From JACDCP01 sp050740235 (GTDB lineage: Bacteria; Pseudomonadota; Gammaproteobacteria; Steroidobacterales; JACDCP01): a stretch of DNA of 64,000 nt. Positions 19,670 through 28,123 of this stretch are shown here, in pieces. The translations under genes and the position numbers were made by a program. The notes under the pieces are model-generated. The model saw only the letters and a program-made list of their open reading frames with translations. It ran no database searches and was not told the DNA's origin. The stretch is from the NCBI GenBank assembly GCA_050740235.1, contig JBOIDB010000094.1:23060-87059 (forward strand), written 5' to 3'. Every line of letters starts with the position of its first letter. The first letter of the stretch is position 1.

Positions 19670-20626
19670 CTACAGCTCCAGCTCCCAGGTTTCCCCTGTG
19701 AGGCCGTGACCGAAGAGTTGATGCGGTTCCGCGTGCACGAGGCGGTAGCCTTCCTGCTCGTAGATTTTTCGCGCGGCGTGGAGCACGTCGTTCGTCCAGA
19801 GCGTGATCGTCTGGTAGCCAACCTGCCGCGCGAACCGGGTGCACTCCTGCACGAGGCGCTTGCCGATCCCCAGGCCGCGCGCTTTCGGCTCGACGAGCAG
19901 CAGGCGCAATTTGGCGACGCCCTCGCGTTCCGGATCCCGGACCAGAAAAACCGAGCCGACGTTCTCGCCGTCTTTCTCGGCGATCCAGCAGCGCTCCCGC
20001 TTCGGAACGAAGTTCAGGATGAATTTGGCGACGATCTCGGCGACCAGGGCCTCGAAGACTTCGTCGAAGCCGTACTCTCGGTTGTATAGCAGCCCGTGGC
20101 GCTGCACCACCCATCCCATGTCGCCGCTCTGGTGCGGCCGAAGAATGTAGGGCACTCCTTGTTCCGTCGGGGCGCCGAGCACCGTCTCGATGGTATGCAT
20201 CGCATGAACCAGCCGATCCTGTTCCACGTCCGGCAAACGGTCCAGCATCGCCTGGATCTCGCCGCTCGAGGCGGCATTGAGCCTTGCGAAGGCGGCCTGG
20301 CCTTTTTCCGTCAACGCCAGCAGATACTGTCGGCGATCGTTCGGGGAGGGTTTTCTATTGAGCAGGCCGCGCTTATGAAGATTGCGCAGGATGCGGCTCA
20401 GGTAGCCCGCGTCCAGCCCCAGCTCCTCGCCGATCCGGGTGGCGGTGCTCTGCTCGCCATGGGCCAGCTCGTATATGACGCGAGCGTGCGTCAACGTGAA
20501 CGCCGATTTCAGGACCCCGTCCTGCAGAAGGCCGATCTGCCGGGTATAAAACCTGTTGAAGCGGCGGACCGCTTCAGGCCGCTGCAGGGAATCGACATTT
20601 GCCATCAGTCGAGCACGCGAAGACAT
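19670..20626 (-). CDS. MarR-type regulator fused to GNAT acetyltransferase
   Basis: The protein has 318 residues in two domains. Residues 1-150 are a MarR winged helix: TLTHARVIYELAHGEQSTATR, the recognition-helix region GLDAGYLSRILRNLHKRGL, and the wing PSPNDRRQYLLALTEKG. Residues about 160-318 are a GNAT domain with the acetyl-CoA loop VEPKARGLGIGKRLVQE and the C-terminal YEQEGYRLV. Such fusions are a known class of unclear ligand and substrate. ATG at 20605 is an alternative start. Three GTATTA[T/G]T repeats lie just upstream, where autoregulation would act. It is divergent from the SDR gene. Confidence 0.9.
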   Translation of the reverse strand: MSSRARLMANVDSLQRPEAVRRFNRFYTRQIGLLQDGVLKSAFTLTHARVIYELAHGEQSTATRIGEELGLDAGYLSRILRNLHKRGLLNRKPSPNDRRQYLLALTEKGQAAFARLNAASSGEIQAMLDRLPDVEQDRLVHAMHTIETVLGAPTEQGVPYILRPHQSGDMGWVVQRHGLLYNREYGFDEVFEALVAEIVAKFILNFVPKRERCWIAEKDGENVGSVFLVRDPEREGVAKLRLLLVEPKARGLGIGKRLVQECTRFARQVGYQTITLWTNDVLHAARKIYEQEGYRLVHAEPHQLFGHGLTGETWELEL

Positions 20627-20632
20627 AGCCGG

Positions 20633-20681
20633 GTATTATTTGCCACATTACAGGTATTAGTTGACTACGGCAAGTATTATT
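20633..20681. promoter_or_regulatory. Three phased direct repeats, candidate MarR operator
   Basis: GTATTATT (20633-20640), GTATTAGT (20654-20661) and GTATTATT (20674-20681) are spaced 21 and 20 bases apart, about two helical turns, in the gap between the MarR-GNAT start and the divergent SDR gene. On the minus strand they read AATAATAC and overlap possible -10-like AATAAT hexamers. Confidence 0.5.
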
Positions 20682-20765
20682 CCAAAACCCCTCAGGGCTG
20701 CCGGGCACGAGTATTGCAGCCGCGGCTCCAACCCCGCCTGCGAACCGATCGGAAGGGAGGCTTTT

Positions 20766-21467
20766 ATGGCTGCTGTATGTGCTGTCGTCGGCGTCGGACC
20801 GGGCAATGGCGCGGCCATCGCGCGCCGCTTTGCCACCGAGGGCTATCAGGTTGCGCTGCTTGCTCGCAGCAACGAATACACGTCACGCCTCGCCGGCAAG
20901 CTGGGAGGAACGGCGCACGCCTATGAATGCGATGTAACGAGCCCGGCTGAAGTCAGCGCCGTGTTCGAACGCATTGCCGCCGAGCTCGGTCCGGTGGACG
21001 TGCTTGCTTACAACGCCGGCAGCGGTGTATGGGGGGCGGTGGACGAGGTCGATGTCGAAGCGCTCGAAGCGTCCTGGAGAGTCAATGTCGCCGGACTCTT
21101 CCTGACCGGCCGCGCGGTCTTTCCGCGCATGAAAGAGCGGCACCGTGGCGCGATCATCGTCACAGGGGCGACGGCCTCCCTCAGAGGCGGCGCTAAAACC
21201 GCCGCGTTTGCCGCGGCCAAGGCGGCGCAGCGCAGCCTGGCGCAATCGATGGCACGCCGCTTCTGGCCCGAGGGCATTCATGTCGCGCTGATCATCGTGG
21301 ACGGTGTCGTCGATTTGCCGCGGACGCGTGAACGCATGCCGGACAAGCCCGACGACTTCTTCGTGCAGCCGGAAGATGTGGCATCGACTGCCTGGTGGTT
21401 GAGCCGGCAGGCGCCCTCGGCGTGGTCGTTCGAGGTGGAAGCCCGGCCGTTCGGCGAAACGTGGTGA
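20766..21467 (+). CDS. Atypical short-chain dehydrogenase/reductase
   Basis: This 233-residue Rossmann protein is of the SDR type. The cofactor loop is changed from TGxxxGxG to VGVGPGNGAAIARRF. The NAG motif is kept (YNAGSGVWG), and so is the catalytic serine region (VTGATASLRG). The usual YxxxK reads FAAAK (about residue 148), so the catalytic tyrosine is a phenylalanine. It may therefore be a weak or non-redox binder, like other atypical SDRs. A GGGAGG ribosome site precedes the ATG at 20766; an upstream ATG at 20661 has none. It is divergent from the MarR-GNAT gene and possibly controlled by it. Confidence 0.85.
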   Translation: MAAVCAVVGVGPGNGAAIARRFATEGYQVALLARSNEYTSRLAGKLGGTAHAYECDVTSPAEVSAVFERIAAELGPVDVLAYNAGSGVWGAVDEVDVEALEASWRVNVAGLFLTGRAVFPRMKERHRGAIIVTGATASLRGGAKTAAFAAAKAAQRSLAQSMARRFWPEGIHVALIIVDGVVDLPRTRERMPDKPDDFFVQPEDVASTAWWLSRQAPSAWSFEVEARPFGETW

Positions 21468-21551
21468 GGATCGTGAGGAACTTACAGGCTTCGCATCCCT
21501 TCTAACTGCGACCGCGCGAATCGCCGCGCAATTGCGTTAAGCTTCGCGCCC

Positions 21552-22487
21552 ATGCTGCCCACGCCGACTGTCCTGTCCATCTCGAACCTGTCGAAGACCT
21601 ACGCTTCGGGTCTTCAGGCACTGAAGAACGTCGATCTCGAGATCCGCAAGGGCGAGATTTTCGCGCTGCTGGGGCCGAACGGCGCGGGCAAGACGACGCT
21701 GATCAGCATCGTCTGCGGCATTGTCACGGCAACCGAAGGGACCGTGATCGCGGACGGCTATGACATCGTGCGCGATTATCGCGCCGCGCGGTACAAGATC
21801 GGACTGGTGCCGCAGGAACTGACGACAGACGCCTTCGAGACGGTGTGGGCGACCGTGAATCTGAGCCGCGGCCTGTTCGGGCGGGCGCCGAACCCGGCGC
21901 ATCTGGAGAAGGTGCTGCGCGACCTGTCTCTGTGGAGCAAGCGCAACGACAGGATCATGACGCTTTCGGGCGGCATGAAGCGCCGCGTGATGATCGCCAA
22001 GGCGCTGGCGCACGAGCCCGAGATCCTGTTCCTCGACGAGCCGACGGCCGGCGTGGACGTGGAGCTGCGCCGGGACATGTGGGCCCTGGTCAGGGGCCTG
22101 CGCGAGAACGGCGTGACCATCATCCTGACGACCCATTACATCGAGGAGGCCGAGGAAATGGCCGATCGCATCGGTGTCGTCAGCAAGGGTAAGCTGATCG
22201 TGGTCGAGGAGAAGACCGAGCTCATGAAGAAGCTCGGCAAGAAGCAGCTCACGCTCAATCTGCAGGAACCGATGGCCGTCATCCCCGATGCGCTGGGCGA
22301 ATGGCGGCTCGAGCTCAAGTGCGACGGCAACGAGCTGGAATACACGTTCGACGCCAATGAAGAGCGCACGGGCATCCCGTCGCTGCTCAAGCGTATGACC
22401 GATCTGGGGATCGGCTACAAGGACCTGAACACCCGCCAGAGCTCGCTGGAGGAAATCTTCGTCAGCCTCGTGAGCGAGCGCGCATGA
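21552..22487 (+). CDS. ABC exporter ATP-binding protein (YadG-like)
   Basis: This 311-residue ATPase drives the membrane partner encoded next to it. Walker A is GPNGAGKTT, the signature LSGGMKRR is followed by Walker B ILFLDEPTAGVD, and the switch histidine lies in LTTHYIEEAEEM. After residue 220 there is a C-terminal extension ending in RQSSLEEIFVSLV, typical of ABC-2 exporter ATPases. The overlap with the permease gene is 4 bases (ATGA). The pair resembles E. coli YadGH, whose substrate is not established. Confidence 0.92.
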   Translation: MLPTPTVLSISNLSKTYASGLQALKNVDLEIRKGEIFALLGPNGAGKTTLISIVCGIVTATEGTVIADGYDIVRDYRAARYKIGLVPQELTTDAFETVWATVNLSRGLFGRAPNPAHLEKVLRDLSLWSKRNDRIMTLSGGMKRRVMIAKALAHEPEILFLDEPTAGVDVELRRDMWALVRGLRENGVTIILTTHYIEEAEEMADRIGVVSKGKLIVVEEKTELMKKLGKKQLTLNLQEPMAVIPDALGEWRLELKCDGNELEYTFDANEERTGIPSLLKRMTDLGIGYKDLNTRQSSLEEIFVSLVSERA

Positions 22488-23272
22488 GCCCGGGCGCGAA
22501 CCCGATCGGGTTCAACCAATACGGCGTCTGGGCCCTTTACCGGTTCGAAATGGCGCGGGCCCTGCGCACCCTCGGGCAGAGCCTGGTCGCGCCGGTCATC
22601 ACGACGTCGCTGTATTTCGTCGTGTTCGGCGCCGCCATCGGGTCGCGCATGACCGAGGTCGACGGCGTTTCCTACGGCGCTTTCATCGTGCCGGGGCTGA
22701 TCATGCTGTCGCTGTTCACGGAGAGCCTGTCGAACGCCTCGTTCGGGATTTATTTTCCGAAGTTCACCGGCACGATCTACGAGCTGCTGTCCGCGCCGGT
22801 GTCGCCGCTGGAAATCGTGCTCGCGTATGTCGGGGCGGCGGCGACCAAGTCGATCGTGCTGGGATTGATCATCCTGGCCACCGCGACCTTGTTCGTGGAC
22901 CTCTCGATCCAGCACCCGGTCTGGATGGTCGGCTTCCTGGTGCTGACCGCGGTGACCTTCAGCCTGTTCGGCTTCATCATCGGTATCTGGGCGAACGGCT
23001 TCGAGCAGCTTCAGTTCATTCCCCTGCTGATCGTCGCACCGCTGACCTTTCTCGGCGGCGCGTTCTACTCCATCGACATGCTGCCGCCGGCGTGGCGTAC
23101 GATCACCCTGTTCAACCCGGTCGTCTATCTGATCAGTGGCTTCCGCTGGAGCTTCTACGGCAGCTCGGACGTCGGCGTGGAGATAAGCCTGGCGATGACG
23201 TTGGGATTTTTCCTGATCTGTCTCGTGATCGTGTGGTGGATTTTCAAGACGGGGTATCGGTTGAAGAGCTGA
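22484..23272 (+). CDS. ABC-2 type permease (YadH-like)
   Basis: This 262-residue inner-membrane protein has about six hydrophobic segments, and the C-terminal half carries the ABC-2 pattern LIVAPLTFLGGAFYSIDMLPPAW with FNPVVYLISGFRW. It forms the channel part of the exporter with the preceding ATPase; the ATGA overlap implies coupled translation. The substrate is unknown; drugs, lipids and polysaccharides are all moved by relatives. No adaptor or outer-membrane gene is adjacent. Confidence 0.9.
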   Translation: MSPGANPIGFNQYGVWALYRFEMARALRTLGQSLVAPVITTSLYFVVFGAAIGSRMTEVDGVSYGAFIVPGLIMLSLFTESLSNASFGIYFPKFTGTIYELLSAPVSPLEIVLAYVGAAATKSIVLGLIILATATLFVDLSIQHPVWMVGFLVLTAVTFSLFGFIIGIWANGFEQLQFIPLLIVAPLTFLGGAFYSIDMLPPAWRTITLFNPVVYLISGFRWSFYGSSDVGVEISLAMTLGFFLICLVIVWWIFKTGYRLKS

Positions 23273-23586
23273 CGGCGTTCGCAGTCATGCAGTAGGTGCC
23301 GTGTTCGAGCCCGGCGCTCGCGAACCTCGAGCACGCCTTGCTCTCGGCGCGGATCGGCAGCGAACAGGCGGCGTGACGCCGCCAACGCCCCGAGCCGACG
23401 TAGCCTCGCCTCCATCGATGAGCTTCACATTTCCGCAGTTTCGAACGCGTTCACTGACTTCCAACGGGCAAGATACGCGCGAGCCTCTTGCGGAGTTATG
23501 GCTGCCGTGACGGAATTATACGTGTGTCTCGCAGCCAACTTGTAGAATGTTGATTGGTCCCTCAGCCTTTGAGAAGGACAGAATTT
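23273..23586. other. 314-base intergenic region with one hairpin
   Basis: GGCGGCGT and ACGCCGCC (23367-23383) form a perfect 8-base inverted repeat around a single base, about 95 bases after the permease stop. It may end that transcript, though no T-run follows. The last 60 bases are more AT-rich and should hold the DoxX promoter; I cannot name its boxes. I see no gene here. Confidence 0.4.
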
Positions 23587-24051
23587 ATGAAAGATGAACC
23601 ATTGACGCGCGACGTGGCACGCGCACTTCTAGTGTTGCGCTTCTCGCTCGGCTTGTTCCTGCTTCAATGGGGTATCGAGAAATTCGTGGTGCCCGCTAAT
23701 ACACCGGCGATCTGGGGCTTTTTCTACGGATTCAGCATTCCCCAGGTTATGGCGTATGTGTTTGGCGTAGTCGAAATCTCGATCGCTCTTTGCCTGTTCC
23801 TCGGATTGTTCCGCACGGTAACTTATGGTGCCGCGGTGCTTTTGCATGCAGTCAGTGTCGTCGTCTCCTGGCGGCAATTGATCGATCCGTGGGGCGATCC
23901 TGCAAATCACTTGTTCATCGCTGCGATTCCGGTGCTCGGCGGTTTCATAGCGCTGTTTCTACTGCGCCATTGGGACCGCGCATTGATCCCCCTCGACGGT
24001 CGGTCACGACCAATCGGCAAGCCGCCTACCGCTGGAGCGTTTCCGCCGTAA
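23587..24051 (+). CDS. DoxX-like small membrane protein
   Basis: This 154-residue protein has four hydrophobic segments, with the pattern LRFSLGLFLLQWGIEKFVVP in the first and a polar LIDPWGDPANH loop before the last. This fits the DoxX/DoxD superfamily of quinone-linked or redox-stress membrane proteins; the precise role is unknown. A GAAGGACAG site precedes the ATG at 23587. The last 26 bases overlap the convergent TPR gene, so neither has its own 3' space. A second DoxX-like gene is at 59582-60007. Confidence 0.75.
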   Translation: MKDEPLTRDVARALLVLRFSLGLFLLQWGIEKFVVPANTPAIWGFFYGFSIPQVMAYVFGVVEISIALCLFLGLFRTVTYGAAVLLHAVSVVVSWRQLIDPWGDPANHLFIAAIPVLGGFIALFLLRHWDRALIPLDGRSRPIGKPPTAGAFPP

Positions 24052-26251
24052 GCGTGCGCTTGCGCCCGGCGAGCGCGAGCAACGGTTCCCAGTTCCCGCT
24101 CGCCTCGGCTTGCATGGCGCGGTCGCGCATACGGGCGATATCCACATCGACTTCCGCGACTATCGCACGGAATTCGGGTTCGTCGTGCAGCTCGACGAGA
24201 TAGGGATCGTTGTCGAGCGACCAACCGTCTTTCGTCCATGGACTGCGCCAGCCGTCGTCGATGGCCTCGCGCAACCGAGCGAGCGCTTGTTCCGGCCGGC
24301 CCATCAGAACCAGCGTCTCGACGTCGGCAATACCGTAGCCGACGAGACCTAGGCGGGGTTGGCGCTGCAAAAACTTCAGGGTCGCTTCGAGGACTTGCTC
24401 TGCACGCTCCGGCTCGCCGAGTTGTTGCAGTGCGTAGGCGTAGCCGACACCGTTGCTGCAGTTCAGGGCGTCGATTCGCGGAACAGTCTCGGTAAATCGC
24501 GGGCAGAGCTGCTCCAGATAGCGGCGTGCCGATTCGAAATTTCCGTGCTGGATAGCAACTGCCGCGGTGACGAACAGAAACGGAGGCGGCGCATGCTCCA
24601 ATTGGGCAAGCGAACCCTCCAGCAATGCGAGAGCGCCGGCGTAATCGCCCTCGAACCGGCGACCTTGCGCCTGCGCGAGTATCCAGAAACCATGGTCTCG
24701 TGGAAGTTCGTGGAGCAACTCCAGGGCGCGATCGGTTTGGCCGAATGCCATGTACGTACTGATTCCTCCGCGCATCAGGGCGGGGTCGGCGCTCAGTGAA
24801 CGTGCCTTGTGGTACCAGGCGAGCGCTTCGTCCAACCGGCCGAGATTGGCCAGATGGAAGCTGATTGATTCCGGCGCAGTAGGCCAGTCGGGATCCAGCC
24901 GTGTGATCTCGAGCCACCGGTCGAGGGCGCGCGCGTTGTCGCCGACGCGCGCGTAGCTGACGCCGAGGTTGAGCCGGGTCACTCGCGCCAGGGGGTCGAG
25001 CTCCAGCGACCGTTCGAACAGCTCGATGGACTTGGTCTCGTCGCCCAGGTCCGACGCGAGTGACGCATACCAGGCGATTGCCTGGGCATGGTTCGGGTTG
25101 AGCGCGATCGCTTTCCCGAAGGCTTCCTCGGCCTGCCGGGCATCGGGCTCGCGCTGATTCGTCTCCCACATGCCGGTTTTCAACAAGCCTATCGAGGCGT
25201 GTATGTCGGCGTCCTCACTCTCCATCGAGAGCGCTTTATCCAAGAGGGCCGCCGACTTCGTGAAGGCCTCGTCCGCGGACAGGATGCCATGGTTGTAATA
25301 GAGGATGTGCAGCGTGTCGGCCAGACCGGCATAGGCCTGTGCGAACTCCGGATCGAGCGCGATTGCTCGTTCGAATAGTCCGCGGGCGCTTTGCAGGCTC
25401 TCGATTTCCCGTTGATACAGCTTCTGACGCCCGGCGATATAAGCGTTGTAGGCCTCCAGGTTGCCGGTAGGGATCCTGGATACCCGCTCCTTCTCGTCCG
25501 GGGTTAAAGTCGCCTGCAACTTCTCTGCGATTGTTGTCGCGATCTCGGTCTGGATGGCAAAGATGTTTTCGGTGCTCAGCCGGCGATCGTAGGTATTCGC
25601 CCAGACGTGCTCATCGGTCCCGGCATCGATGAGCTGCACATTGATGCGCACAGTGTCGCCGGCGCGCTGCACGGCACCTTCGAGCACTGTGGCGACGCCC
25701 AGCTCCTTGCCGATCTGGCGCAGCTTCTTGGTCGTATCGCGATACTCCATCACCGACGTGCGCGAGATGACCTTCAGCGAGCCGATTTTTGCGAGGCTTG
25801 TCAGCAACTCATCGTGCATCCCGTCGGCGAACAGGGCGTGCTGCGGGTCGGTGCTGCGGCTGGTGAAAGGCAGGACAGCGATCGATGCTGCACGGACTCC
25901 GGGCGTATCGTTCAGATTGAACGAGATCGAAAATCCAAGGGCGACAATGAGCAGGCCGATGATGGCGAAGTCGAGCTTTCGCCCGGTGCTGGCAGTAATC
26001 GAGTGCTCCAGGGGCACCTCGTGCGTCCGCTTGAGCCCTTCGGGCGTAATCTCGAACGCCCAGGAGAGTGCCAGTGCCAGAGGAAAGCCGAGCACCACGA
26101 GCAGGATGATGACCTTAACGACCCATCCCGGGGCGCTGAAAGTCGGGATGACAACCGAGGCGACCTGAATCACAATCCAGCCGACGACGGCATAAGCCGC
26201 GCCGACTTTGTAGACATTGCGCCTGCGCAACTCCGACAGGAAAGCACGCAT
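24026..26251 (-). CDS. TolB-like/TPR membrane protein
   Basis: This 741-residue protein begins with a conserved N-terminus, LSELRRRNVYKVGAAYAVVG, two close membrane segments (about residues 15-65) and a third near residue 95. A TolB/FlgO-like domain follows (SIAVLPFTSRSTDPQHALFADGM cut here for length, then LEGAVQRAGDTVRI and QLIDAGTDEHVWA). From about residue 260 it is tetratricopeptide repeats (for example ARGLFERAIALDPEFAQAYAGLA). Relatives often carry an adenylate-cyclase or CadC-type domain, but none is present here. The role is unknown; it could be scaffold or envelope sensing. A shorter paralogue lies at 32106-33692. Confidence 0.82.
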   Translation of the reverse strand: MRAFLSELRRRNVYKVGAAYAVVGWIVIQVASVVIPTFSAPGWVVKVIILLVVLGFPLALALSWAFEITPEGLKRTHEVPLEHSITASTGRKLDFAIIGLLIVALGFSISFNLNDTPGVRAASIAVLPFTSRSTDPQHALFADGMHDELLTSLAKIGSLKVISRTSVMEYRDTTKKLRQIGKELGVATVLEGAVQRAGDTVRINVQLIDAGTDEHVWANTYDRRLSTENIFAIQTEIATTIAEKLQATLTPDEKERVSRIPTGNLEAYNAYIAGRQKLYQREIESLQSARGLFERAIALDPEFAQAYAGLADTLHILYYNHGILSADEAFTKSAALLDKALSMESEDADIHASIGLLKTGMWETNQREPDARQAEEAFGKAIALNPNHAQAIAWYASLASDLGDETKSIELFERSLELDPLARVTRLNLGVSYARVGDNARALDRWLEITRLDPDWPTAPESISFHLANLGRLDEALAWYHKARSLSADPALMRGGISTYMAFGQTDRALELLHELPRDHGFWILAQAQGRRFEGDYAGALALLEGSLAQLEHAPPPFLFVTAAVAIQHGNFESARRYLEQLCPRFTETVPRIDALNCSNGVGYAYALQQLGEPERAEQVLEATLKFLQRQPRLGLVGYGIADVETLVLMGRPEQALARLREAIDDGWRSPWTKDGWSLDNDPYLVELHDEPEFRAIVAEVDVDIARMRDRAMQAEASGNWEPLLALAGRKRTLTAETLQR

Positions 26252-26363
26252 AGCGAAATCGGGTCGACCTGTTTGTCAGTTGCCCCCACACAGTATGGGC
26301 CGGGCCGGCGAGTTGGTCGAGATGCTCCCCCGGGAACGGCGCCGTTCCTTGCTTATCTCATTT

Positions 26364-27617
26364 TCAGGCGTGCAACTCCGTCAGCCGCCGTTCGAGGAAC
26401 CGCCGCGCCGTCTCTTCCCGCGTGAGGTCGAGCGCCCGTTCGTAGGACGCCCGGGCGTCCGCTGTCCGCTCGAGGCGCCGGCAGAGATCCGCGCGCGCCG
26501 AGTGGGCAAGGGGATAGTCCGCGAGATCGCCACGCGCGAGGATTGCGTCGATGAGCGTCAGGCCGGCCTCCGGGCCATCGCGCATCGCCACGGCCACGGC
26601 GCGGTTGAGCTCGACGACGGGCGACGGGGCTATCCGGGCCAGCACGTCATACAACCCGACGATCTGGTTCCAGTCGGTGGCGGCAGCATCGGGCGCCTCG
26701 GCGTGCACGGCCGCGATCGCCGCCTGAATCGTATAGGGCCCGAAACGCCGCGAATAAAGCACCCGTTCGAGCAACGCGGTTCCTTCCGTGATCTGCTCCC
26801 GATTCCACAGCGAGCGATCCTGCTCATCGAGCAGCATCAGCTCCCCGTCCGGCGAGCTGCGGGCCTCGCGTCTGGATTCCTGCAGCAACATCAGGGCGAG
26901 GAGGCCGACCACTTCCGGCTCCGGCAGCAACTCGACGAGCAGCCTTCCCAGACGAATCGCCTCACCGGAGAGATCATGACGCGTCAGCGCCGTGCCCGAT
27001 GAGGCGGAATATCCCTCGTTGAATACGAGGTAGATCACGTGGAGCACGCTGTCGAGCCGGTCCGGCAGTTGCGCTCGCGTCGGCACCTCATAGGGAATGC
27101 CGGCATCGCGAATTTTCGTCTTGGCGCGCACGATGCGTTGGGCAACGGTGGACGCGGCGGTGAGGAAAGCGTGCGCGATCTCCTCGGTCGTCAGGTCGCA
27201 GACCTCGCGCAGGGTCATCGCCACCTGGGCGTCCGGCGGCAAGGCCGGATGGCAACAGGTGAAAATCAACCGCAGCCGGTCATCCTCCAGGCCTTCGTCT
27301 TCCCAGTCCGCGGGATCGCTCGTGGAGGCATCCAGTTGATCGGCGAGCTCGGCCTGCGACGAATCGAATCGCGCGCGCCGGCGTATCCCGTCGATGGCCT
27401 TGAAGCGGCCGGCCGAGACGAGCCACGCGCGCGGATTGTCGGGCATGCCGTCGCGCGGCCATTGCTCCAGCGCCGCCCTGAATGCATCGTGCAGCGCCTC
27501 TTCGGCAACGTCGAAGTCACCAAGCAGGCGGATCAAGGTGGCAAGCACGCGGCGCGATTCGGCGCGATAGACGGCCTCCACTTGCGCGCCCACGTCGACG
27601 GCTGCATCCGTGCTCAT
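26364..27617 (-). CDS. ECF sigma factor, ECF42-like with long C-terminal extension
   Basis: This 417-residue protein directs RNA polymerase to a specific promoter set. Residues 1-170 are sigma regions 2 and 4: AEEALHDAFRAALEQWP, RAWLVSAGRFKAIDGIRRR, and LREVCDLTTEEIAHAFLTA. A long alpha-helical, TPR-like C-terminal domain follows (YLVFNEGYSASSG, NRAVAVAMRDGPEAGLTLID). This layout with a DGPF/YCII gene 17 bases upstream is the ECF42 arrangement. No anti-sigma gene is present, as expected for the group. Candidate target promoters are at 15640 and 60593. The ATG at 27617 starts the family-like sequence. Confidence 0.92.
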   Translation of the reverse strand: MSTDAAVDVGAQVEAVYRAESRRVLATLIRLLGDFDVAEEALHDAFRAALEQWPRDGMPDNPRAWLVSAGRFKAIDGIRRRARFDSSQAELADQLDASTSDPADWEDEGLEDDRLRLIFTCCHPALPPDAQVAMTLREVCDLTTEEIAHAFLTAASTVAQRIVRAKTKIRDAGIPYEVPTRAQLPDRLDSVLHVIYLVFNEGYSASSGTALTRHDLSGEAIRLGRLLVELLPEPEVVGLLALMLLQESRREARSSPDGELMLLDEQDRSLWNREQITEGTALLERVLYSRRFGPYTIQAAIAAVHAEAPDAAATDWNQIVGLYDVLARIAPSPVVELNRAVAVAMRDGPEAGLTLIDAILARGDLADYPLAHSARADLCRRLERTADARASYERALDLTREETARRFLERRLTELHA

Positions 27618-27634
27618 CGTGGCTTCCTTTCCGG

Positions 27635-28027
27635 CTAAGGCCGGGCACCCGGGGCGTCGAATCCCAACGCGCGGAGCGTCTCTGCGTCCTCCGCGACCGG
27701 CCGGACCTCGACGCACCCGATCCGCGCACCCGGTATTTTAGCGGCTATCCGGACTGCCTCGTCCATGTCCCCGGCCTCGATGAGGTAATAGCCGCCGAGC
27801 TGTTCCTTGGTCTCGGCGAACGGCCCGTCGCTGATCGAGGCCTTGCCGTTTCGAACCCGCACGGTTTTAGCGGTACCGGCGGGCAGCAGGCGATTGCTTC
27901 CAACCAATCGGCCGCTGGCGCGGAGATCGTCGGTGAACTCGGTGTATTCCGCGTAGTGGCGCTCCGCATCGGGCTCCGGCATTTGCTCCATCACGCGCTC
28001 CGCGCAGATCAGGCACAGGTACTTCAT
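27635..28027 (-). CDS. YCII/DGPF-domain protein, ECF42 partner
   Basis: This 130-residue cytoplasmic protein has the family start MKYLCLICAE and the name-giving motif ISDGPFAETKEQLGGYYLIEA cut to DGPFAETKEQLGGYY at about residues 66-80. Its biochemistry is unknown; the domain has a dimeric ferredoxin-like fold. A GGGAGGG ribosome site precedes the ATG. It is transcribed first, with the sigma gene 17 bases downstream, so both are one unit. Upstream, a CGTCGA hexamer (minus strand, 28068-28063) only partly matches the ECF42 -35, and no CGAC follows at 17 bases. A second, more distant YCII gene is at 60731-61147. Confidence 0.9.
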   Translation of the reverse strand: MKYLCLICAERVMEQMPEPDAERHYAEYTEFTDDLRASGRLVGSNRLLPAGTAKTVRVRNGKASISDGPFAETKEQLGGYYLIEAGDMDEAVRIAAKIPGARIGCVEVRPVAEDAETLRALGFDAPGARP

Positions 28028-28123
28028 GATTCCCTCCCTGGGATTGGATACTGGAATGTCATTCGACGCGCCGATGAAAGGGTGGTTCATCAGGATATGA
28101 GCCCCATCGATTGATCCCGGCCG

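Noticed and set aside
20661..20666. TTGACT as -35 box for the SDR gene
   Set aside because: No -10 hexamer lies at 16-18 bases downstream on the plus strand.
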